From Rana temporaria (lineage: Eukaryota > Chordata > Amphibia > Anura > Ranidae): 64,000 bases of DNA. Shown one piece after another: positions 56,865 through 64,000 of this stretch (position 1 is its first letter; every line of letters begins with the position of its first letter). The DNA lies in assembly GCF_905171775.1 (NCBI RefSeq), contig NC_053491.1, forward strand, positions 227,778,247 to 227,842,246, read 5' to 3'. Under the pieces are notes generated by a model. That model made no database searches, was not told the DNA's origin, and worked only from the letters and a program-made list of their open reading frames with translations. The position numbers and the translations under genes are program-made.

Positions 56865-57340
56865 AAAGATGGAGGTATTTTATTGTTCTGCCAGATATAC
56901 TGTTAAGAGAGACCAGGTAGCAAATAAGGAGATTAACACACCTATAGCATGACATATTTCTTCTACGAATATACATATTTCTACATATATACATACATAT
57001 ACATATATACGGGTGGTTGTAAATGATGGTATGTAGATCTCCACATGCATTGTTCTCTAGAGAGACATCTGCCTTTGTGCAGCCTACTATTTTATTTATT
57101 TTTTATGATAGACAGTAAAATGGATTTGCACAATTATCTAAAGCTTACAGTCACATATGCTTTATTTATGTTATGATATTAGTAATTTCTGACAGCAAGT
57201 GTACTAATGAACACAAGTGTGCATGACATCCTAATCCTAACACGTCTCCCAATTTCTACTACCTGCTGCACTGTGTTTGATGCTTGCCCTAGTGATGTCG
57301 TTCAACACAGTAGTGACACATGCTGTATATAAGATGACAT
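56865..57340. other. No gene; short TA-rich tract
   Basis: 56965-57015 has 'acatatatac' repeats. Nothing else recognised. Confidence 0.45.
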
Positions 57341-57344
57341 TTTT

Positions 57345-57546
57345 TGCAGGTTCCCTTTTTATATTTCGAGGTGTACATCTCCTCAAGGCACACCAACAGG
57401 TCATGTTTTCAGGCTTTCCATTATTTTGCACAGGTGATTTTATCAGTTTCACTGCCTTACTAATCACCACAGCCGTTTCATCTAAAGGAAATCCTGAAAA
57501 CATGACCTGTTGGTGTGCCTTGAGGACTGGAGTTGAAAAACACTGA
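57345..57546. mobile_element. MITE with CCTCAAGGCACACCAACAGG arms
   Basis: Left arm 'cctcaaggcacaccaacagg' and 'tcatgttttcagg' recur inverted at the right ('cctgaaaacatgacctgttg', 'gtgtgccttgaggactgg'). The right end is 'gttgaaaaacactg'. The family is familiar from vertebrate hAT-type MITEs. The left end is mutated. Confidence 0.75.
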
Positions 57547-57645
57547 ATTAGCTCATATTGGACAGGTCCACGTATTACTCATATAGTGCCTTTAGAGCAC
57601 TAGCTAATGATCCCAAAAAACACATTAACCACTTTTGGACCATCC

Positions 57646-57648
<3 letters not shown>

Positions 57649-57733
<85 letters not shown>
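57649..57733. repeat. (TA)n microsatellite
   Basis: A pure TA run of about 85 bp near the left end of the TTAA-type repeat. Confidence 0.97.
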
Positions 57734-57734
<1 letters not shown>

Positions 57735-58298
57735 TGTGGCAGGGAGCAGTTCTTCTGTCATACCTTACGTGATTTTGTGCATTGGGTCTGGTGCCCGTAT
57801 GCACCACCGGCTAACCGCTCCCGCTGTGATTGGACACAGCTGGAGCCAATCAGCGGGTCCGGTGGATCCAATGTTCCCTGGAACTTCGCGGTCGTTCTGA
57901 GAAGAGGCAGAAATGTGGTCTGTATATGTAAACAAGGCAGACTGCTGTTCTGTGAGAGGGGAAGATTGAGATCTGTGTTCCTGCTAAGCAGGAAAACAGA
58001 TCTCTGTCTTCCCCCAGTCAAAGCATCCCCACACAGTTATAAAGCACTCCCTAGGAGCACATTTAACCCTTTAATCACCCCTGATGTTTGCCCCTTCCTC
58101 ACCAGTGTCATTAGTACAGTGATAGTGCCTTTTTTTAGAACTGATCGCTGTATTGGTGTCAATGGTCCCCATAAAGTGTCACTTAGGGTCAGATTTGTCC
58201 GAGCAATGTCGCAGTCCCGCTAAAAATCACTGATTGCTGCCATTACTAGTAAAAATAATAAAATTCCATAAATATATCCCATAGTTTGTAGACGCTAT

Positions 58299-59020
58299 GG
58301 GCCAGATTCATGTACATTTGCGGCGGCGTAACGTATAGCATTTACGTTACACCGCCGCAAGTTTTACAGGCAAGTGCTTGATTCACAAAGCACTTGCCTG
58401 TAAACTTGCGGCGGCGTAGCGTAAATCCGTCCGGCGCAAGCCCGCCTAATTCAAATGGGGCGTGTATCATTTAAATTAGGCGCGTTCCTGCGCCTGAACG
58501 TACTGCGCATGCTCCGTTTTGTAATTTCCCGCCGTGCTTTGCGCGAAATGACGTTGCACTGACGTAATTTTTTGAACGGCGACGTGCGTTACGTCCTTTC
58601 CTATTCCCGGACGACTTACGCAAAAAAAATAAAATAAAAAATTTGACGCGGGAACGACGGCCATATTTTAACATGGCAAGTCTAAATAAAAGCCATGAAA
58701 TAGCAGCCGTAACTATACGCCAGGAAAAGCCGACTAGCGACGACGTAGGAGAATGCGACGAACGCGCATACCTCCGTGGATCGCCGTAAACAGCTAATTA
58801 GCATACCCGACACGGAAAACGACGCGAACTCTACCCAGCGAGCGCCGAAGTATTACACCTACGATCCGAAGGCGTACGAAGCCGTACGCCTGTCGGATCG
58901 AAGCCAGAAGCCGTCGTATCTTGGTTTGAGGATTCAAACTAAAGATACGACGCGGCAAATTTGAAAGTACGCCGGAGTATCAGTAGATACGCCGGCGTAC
59001 TCTCACTGTGAATCTGGCCC
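58299..59020. mobile_element. Fold-back MITE, exact 3-bp duplication
   Basis: Ends 'gggccagattcatg' and 'gtgaatctggccc'; TAT at 58296-58298 and 59021-59023. The empty site 'gacgctataactttt' is preserved at 7187-7201. CpG-rich mirrored arms ('gcggcggcgtaacg'). No coding content. Confidence 0.92.
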
Positions 59021-59296
59021 TATAACTTTTGCGCAAACAAATCAATATACGCTTATTGGGCCGAAATTAATAAAGAAATACATTTTTATTTTATTTTATT
59101 GAGTATGTTTTATATCATAAAGTAAAAGAATTTTTTTTTTCAAAATTGTCTGCTTTTTTTTGTTTATAGGGCAAAAAATAAAAAACGCAGAGGTGATAAA
59201 ATACCACCAAAAAAAAAACTACATCTGTGAGAAAAAAGGACACGCATTTTATTTGGGTACAGCGTTGCATGACCGCACAATTGTCAGTTAAAGTGC

Positions 59297-60083
59297 TGTT
59301 ACACAGGCAGGTAAGAGATCAGGCCGCAGGGTCAGGTTGCAGGGTCAGGATCAGGGTCAGGATCAGGATGCAGGATGCAGGATCAGGATGCAGGAACACA
59401 GTTCAGGGACACATTGACAAAACGCCAAAAGGCAAAGAGGAGAAGCACAAGCAGGGCAAAAAAAAAACGTCCTGCAATGTGCATCAGGTGATGAATGATC
59501 GCCATAAGCTTCTGGCTGCTGAGAGACACCCACTGGTGGAACTGCAGCCTATAGGTCTGGGATCCACAGTGTCACCAGCAGGTGAACCCCTTCCTGACAG
59601 GGTGTTTCGTGCTGGGAGAGGTAAGAGGGTCATAGCAGCTATGCCTTGTGTATGTAAATTGCCAGACATCTACAGTGACGGTGAAAGCCTGGATCTGCTG
59701 CAAACACTGAGAGGTGCCACTTCAAGAATTGGTGCCTAGCTGTTTGTTACCTAGCATAAACAGTAAATTGCAGCACAGTCTACTGTACAGAGGTTTTAGG
59801 GTCTTCTCTATGGACCGAGCCACTGCAAAAAACGTCAAGCCCCGCAACTACTGTTAAGTGAGAGTTAGCCAGGCCAGCTTTAGGGCCCGGGACTGAATAT
59901 CCAAGGTTATATCTGCAGGGGTTATTTCCAAAAGCATCAGAGTTACCTGAACCTGCCAGTAACATGAAGGCTCGGATGGAGTCAGTGGAGCCTGCGATAG
60001 CGGTGGTGCCTGTATTCTGTGCTGCAGATAAATCAGAGGTGATCAGTAAAAAAGGTTAGTCTACTGGGGAAGTTAGTGACAAT
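59297..60083. other. Unassigned, with GGTCAGGATCAG tandem tract
   Basis: 59330-59400 is a short tandem of 'ggtcaggatcagg' and 'gatgcaggatc'. An open frame on plus ends at 59739; its last ~80 residues (for example KRVIAAMPCVCKLPDIYSD) look less repetitive but match nothing known. No gene is claimed. Confidence 0.35.
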
Positions 60084-61095
60084 TAGGGATGCGCTTTATG
60101 TTCAGGTTGAACATGAGTTTGACTCGAACATTGGCTGTTCGCCTGTTCGCCAAATAGCAAACAGTTTGGGGTGTTCGCAGCAAATTCAAAAGCCGCGGAA
60201 CACCCTTTAAAAGTCGATGGGAGAAATCAAAATTGCTAATTTTAAAGGTTAATAAATATGCAAGTTATTGTCATAAAAAGTGTTTGGGGACCTGGGTCCT
60301 GCCCCAGGGGACATGTATCAATGCAAAAAACTAAAGTTTTTTCGGGAGCAGTGATTTTAATAATGCTTAAAGTGAAGCAATAAAAGTTAAATATTCCTTC
60401 AAATTTCGTACCTGGGGGGGGGGGGGGGGGTGTCTATAGTATGCCTGTAAAGTAGTGCATGTTTCCCATGTTTATAACAGTCTCTGCACAAAATGACATT
60501 TCTAAAGGAAAAAAAGTAATTTAAAACTACTCGTGGCTATAATGAATTGTCAGGTCCTGGCAATACATAAATAAATAGATAAAAGTAATTGAAAAAAAAA
60601 ACAGCATGGGTTCTCCCCTTAGTCCATTACCAGGCCCCTCGGGTCTGGTATGAACATTAAGGGGAACCCCGAAACAAAATAAAAAGAATGCGTGGGGGTC
60701 CCCAAAAATTCCATATCAGGCCCTTCAGATCTGGTATGGATTTTAAGGGGAACCCCGTGCCAAAATAAAAAAAAATGGCCTGGGGATTCCCCCCAAAAAA
60801 CCATACCAGACCCTTATCTGAGCACACAACCTGGAAGGCCGCAGAAAAAGAGGGGGGACAAAAGAGCACCCCCCTCCTGAACTGTACCTGGCCACTTGCC
60901 CTCAACATGGGGAGGATGTCCCCATGTTGATCAGGACAAGGGCCTCATCCCCACAACCCTTGCCTATTGGTTGGGGGGGTCTGCAGGCGGGGGGCTTATC
61001 GTAATTTGGAAGCCCCCTTTAACACAAGGGACCTCCAGATCCCGCCCCCCCATGTGAATTTGTAAGGGGTACATAGTACCCCTACCATTTCACCC
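60084..61095 (+). mobile_element. Left arm of hAT-type fold-back (truncated)
   Basis: Starts TAGGGATGCGC and follows the left arm of 48092-50731 through 'gggagcagtgattttaataa', a G tract (60414-60430), 'ggtatggattttaaggggaa', 'ccccatgttgatc' and 'ggtctgcaggcggggggctt', up to 'cccctaccatttcac'. The centre and right arm are missing. Confidence 0.8.
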
Positions 61096-61274
61096 AAAAA
61101 AGTGTAAACATTTTAAAAATCACAGGAGACAGCACTTTGGTTAATATTTTAAATGCACTAACCATTTATTGTTAGCTAGCAGTAGGGCTCTACTGGATAG
61201 GCATATATTTATTTGTATGTTGTGGGAGTTCAGTCACCTAACAGGATTTATGCCTAACCTGGTGTCAGTCTTAA

Positions 61275-61679
61275 AGGGTATGTAAAGGCAATTTTTTAAA
61301 TAACAAACATGTTATACTTACCTCCACTGTGCAGCTCGTTTTGCACAGAGTGGCCCCGAACCTGGCCTTCTGGGGTCCCTCGGCGGCTGTCTTGGCTCTC
61401 CCTTTGCAAGAACTCATCACCTTCATGCGAGCGAGCATGGTGATGAGTTCTTGCGGGCGCGCTCCTGTGATACAGCCGGCGGCCATAGATGCTCACTGTA
61501 TTACTCAGCCCCATCGCCGGCATGGGCGTCATTCACCGAGAAGCCTGGCCGAGAAGCAATCGTGTTCACAGTGCAGGACTTTCGAGTTGTCAGGTAAGTA
61601 AACGGGTCTCCACAGATGTTTTTTCACCTTAATGCATAGAATGTATTAAGGTGAAAAAACTTTTGCCTTTAAAACCCCT
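61275..61679. mobile_element. TTAA-flanked MITE with AGGG...CCCT ends
   Basis: TTAA at 61271-61274 and 61680-61683. Ends AGGGTATGTAAAGGCAA and TTGCCTTTAAAACCCCT. The inner hairpin 'gcaagaactcatcacc ... ggtgatgagttcttgc' lies near 61407-61456. No transposase frame. Confidence 0.75.
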
Positions 61680-61685
61680 TTAAGA

Positions 61686-62480
61686 CTGTATTGTACAATT
61701 TGTATTATACTTATCTTAAGCCAAAGTAAGTTCATATTGTGGAATGCCACATTTTTATTGTTACACTGTTATTTTCCCCTTTCCCAACCTTATTTTTTGT
61801 TGTGTTACCTGGTGCATGAGGACAGTGTTGTAATATGCTGTCCGATTTATGTAGGATATTGTATTACATTACCATATTGACCAGCCATGCTAAATTCTAA
61901 CATATCAAAGGGACAGCTGAAGACCCTTTGATGTGTTAATCTTATGGAAGACTACCTAGGTGTGTGAGGTATGACCTGTTAACCTCAAAGGGTACATTAT
62001 TTACATACGTAAGGAAGTATTTATTGATGGTAATTAGAGCGGGTATTCATTCATGGGAAACATTTGGTTGACCTGGCAGAACCCCCCCCCCCCCCCCAGT
62101 GTGAGACCAGTATTTGAGACATTCAAGCTGGCATTCAGCCAGTCTTGTCATTCTGTATGAATATGAAGGCACAGGTCTAGAATTGATCTAGTCAAATGGG
62201 ACTTTGAATTATATGTACTCTGTTGGATTTGTATCATCTGTGGACTTTGGACTTTGTTCTATGTTGGAAGTCAAATAAATTGCACTCTCTGGAGAACTTG
62301 GGTGTTGCTGTGGAACATAACTTATAGTCATCATACTAATACCTAAATATCAATTATCTACCACTATACATACATCACTACAGACAGGGGGGGGGGGGGG
62401 AGTGTAGCACCATCCTAGTTAGGTTGCCTAGCAGATTATGTTTTGTCTCCTTCTGTAATCTAGGGATCAGAGATTGTTTG
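61686..62480. other. No gene; homopolymer C and G runs
   Basis: A run of about 15 C near 62083-62097 and of about 14 G near 62388-62401. Otherwise unique-looking. Confidence 0.45.
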
Positions 62481-62533
62481 GTTTGGTCTGTTCAGAGTTT
62501 CACAAAACTGGTCACTAGAACTTTAACAACCTC

Positions 62534-63019
62534 ATGACAAAGAACTCTGAGGATCTGAAAAAAATTATTGTTGCTCTACATAAAGATGGCCTAGGCTATA
62601 AGAATATTGCCAAGACCCTGAAACTGAGGTGCAGCATGGTGGTCAATAACATACAGTGTTTTACCAGGACGGGTTCCACTTGGAACAGGCCTCGCCATGG
62701 TCGACCAAAGAAGTTGAGTGCAAGTGCTCAGCATCATATCCAGGTATTCTTTGGGAAATACTCTTATGAGTGCTGCCAGCATTGCTGCAGAGGTTGACGG
62801 GGTGGGGGGTCAGCCTGTCAGTGCTCAGACCATACGCTGCACACTGCATCAAATTGTTCTGCATTACTGTCGTCCCAGAAGGAAGCCTCTTCTACTAAAC
62901 AATTTGCGGAAGACAAGCAGACAAAGGACATGAATTACTGGAGCCATATGTCCAGTGGTCTGATGAGACCAAGATAAACTTATTTGGCTCAGATGGTGTC
63001 AAGCGTGTGTGGTGGCAAC
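62534..63019 (+). pseudogene. Tc1-like transposase, 5' part, frameshifted
   Basis: Start ATG at 62534. The first ~65 residues are intact in one frame: an N-terminal helix-turn-helix (KIIVALHKDGLGYKNIAKTL), then the GRPKKLSASAQ linker equivalent to the GRPR motif. Frame 2 continues with MSAASIAAEV, GGQPVSAQTIRCTLHQ and CRPRRKPLL (62776-62890), frame 3 with EDKQTKD, and then WSDETKINLFGSDGVKRVWWQ (from 62956) carries the catalytic-domain Asp. Tc1 transposases bind terminal repeats and move DNA at TA sites; usual length is about 340 residues. At least three frame changes. The gene is cut at 63019 by a fold-back insertion, and its remainder should lie beyond the window. Confidence 0.85.
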
Positions 63020-63952
63020 TAGGGATGAGCTTCGAGTTCGAGTCTAACTCATGTTCGACTCGAACATTGCCTGTTCGCCTGTTCGGCGAACAACAAACAA
63101 TTTGGGATGTTCGCGGCAAATTCAAAAAGCCGCGGAACACCCTGTTAAAGTCTATGGGAGAAATCTAAAGTGCTAATTTTAAAGGCTAATGTGCAAGTTA
63201 TTGTCCTAAAAAGTGTTTGGGGACCTGGGTCCTGTCCCAGGGGACATGTATCAATGCAAAAAAAAGTTTTAAAAACGGCCGTTATTTTGGGAGCAGTGAA
63301 TTTAATAATGCTAAAAGTGAAACAATAAAAGTGAAATATTCCTTTAAATTTCGTACTTGGGGGGTGTGAAGTTAGCATGTGAAATAGCGCATTTTTCCTG
63401 TACTTAGAACTGTCCCTGCACAAAGTGTCATTTCTGAAAGAAAAAAAAAAGACATTTAAAACGGACTTGCGGCTATAATGAATTGTCGGCTCTGGCAATT
63501 CAGAGAGAATTCATTCATAAAAAAAAGCGTGGGGGTCCCCCCAAATTCAATTACCAGGCCCTTCAGGTCTGAAATGGATATTAAGGGGAACCCCGCCGTC
63601 AATTTAAAAAAACAATTACGTGGGGTTCCCCCCAAATATCCATTCCAGACCCTTGAGGTCTGGTGTGGATTTTAAGGGGAACTCCACCCCAAATAAAAAA
63701 AGAAAATGCGTGGAGTTCCCCCAAAAATCCACACCAGACCCCTTATCCGAGCACGTTAATCTGGCTGGCCGCAGAAAAGAGGGGGGGACAGAGTGCGGCC
63801 CCCCTCTCTCCTGAACCATACCAGGCCACATGCCTTCAACATGGGGAGGATGTCCCCATGTTGATGGGGACAAGGGCCTCATCCCCACAACCCTTGCCCG
63901 GTGGTTGTGGGGGTCTGCGGGCGGGGGGCTTATCAGAATCTGGAAGACCCCT
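63020..63952 (+). mobile_element. hAT-type fold-back, left arm, inserted in Tc1
   Basis: Starts TAGGGATGAGC immediately after GTGGCAAC (63012-63019, the predicted target duplication). It follows the left arm of 48092-50731 through to 'ggaagacccctttaa', where a TTAA element interrupts it. Its arm is less diverged from 48092 than the 60084 copy. Confidence 0.88.
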
Positions 63953-63956
63953 TTAA

Positions 63957-64000
63957 CCACTTAACCACCAGCCGCCGTCATATAACAGCGGCAAGGTGGT
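63957..64000 (+). mobile_element. TTAA element, left end only
   Basis: CCACTTAACCACCAGCC begins directly after TTAA (63953-63956), inside the fold-back arm. The uninterrupted arm at 49038-49050 reads 'cctttaacaaagg', so the junction falls exactly at TTAA. The element runs off the window. Confidence 0.85.

Larger units (their letters stand above)
57629..59296 (+). repeat. TTAA-type repeat with (TA)n and nested MITE
   Basis: Begins CCACTTTTGGACC after TTAA (57625-57628), runs into (TA)n, then 'gtggcagggagcagttcttc', 'agtgtcattagtacagtg', 'tagacgctat' (interrupted) and 'ctataacttttgcg', and finally the family-A-type tail 'catgaccgcacaattgtcag'. The right terminus is truncated. Confidence 0.65.

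Noticed and set aside
57558..58223. 221-codon frame
   Set aside because: It runs through a pure (TA)n tract (Tyr-Ile repeats) and a TTAA-type repeat; no protein similarity.
59227..59739. 170-codon frame
   Set aside because: Begins inside a repeat tail and crosses a simple tandem tract; the C-terminal part is less repetitive but unrecognised, so no gene is called.

Overview
This window looks like gene-poor, repeat-dense nuclear DNA of a vertebrate, most likely an amphibian and probably a ranid frog. The evidence is the repeat content: TTAA-flanked repeats starting CCACTT, fold-back elements with GGGCCAGATTCA ends, hAT, Tigger and Tc1-like DNA transposons, Tx1/L1-, L2- and Penelope-like retroelement fragments, solo LTRs, (TA)n tracts and minisatellites. 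The ranid assignment is recalled from general knowledge and was not searched. I found no convincing host protein-coding gene, tRNA, rRNA or CRISPR array. Nearly every open frame is a by-product of repeats.

Layout. 1-4.0 kb: end of a TTAA repeat, a Tigger-like MITE and a 23-bp minisatellite. 4.0-7.8 kb: a 2.35-kb palindromic fold-back followed by TTAA-repeat fragments. 8.9-12.5 kb: a fold-back with a nested hAT MITE, a second hAT MITE, an intact 1.1-kb TTAA element, a LINE-type tail and a further TTAA element. 12.5-14.6 kb: a deleted fold-back, (TA)n and a near-perfect 104-bp hairpin. 15.2-17.2 kb: a Tc1-like element carrying a TTAA element and a second insertion. 18.7-20.9 kb: a fold-back containing a MITE. 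21.4-24.5 kb: two Tx1/L1-like reverse-transcriptase remnants, a hammerhead-ribozyme-like motif and a long palindrome. 26.4-31.6 kb: a TTAA-type repeat split by a fold-back that itself holds a solo LTR and a hAT element. 32-36 kb: ~100-bp tandem units split by a MITE, then a 1.4-kb solo LTR inside (TA)n. 36-43.5 kb: mostly quiet sequence with two MITEs. 43.7-44.6 kb: a 60-bp minisatellite. 45.4-46.3 kb: a Tc1 remnant and a Tigger-like MITE. 48.1-50.7 kb: a complete hAT-type fold-back with 8-bp target duplications. 51.1-54 kb: Penelope and L2 remnants. 54.6-59.3 kb: several MITEs, two of them nested. 60-64 kb: partial fold-back copies and a Tc1 -> hAT fold-back -> TTAA element nest that runs off the end.

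The elements interact mainly by inserting into one another, which gives clean relative ages and several empty-site comparisons inside the window. Three observations stand out. First, two fold-back families place mirrored TATA boxes at their centre and poly(A) signals in each arm, so each resembles a pair of divergent mini transcription units. Second, a 45-nt motif at 23135-23179 can be folded as a minimal hammerhead ribozyme. Third, several otherwise different repeats share TTAA-CCACTT ends, one of them with exact empty-site support.
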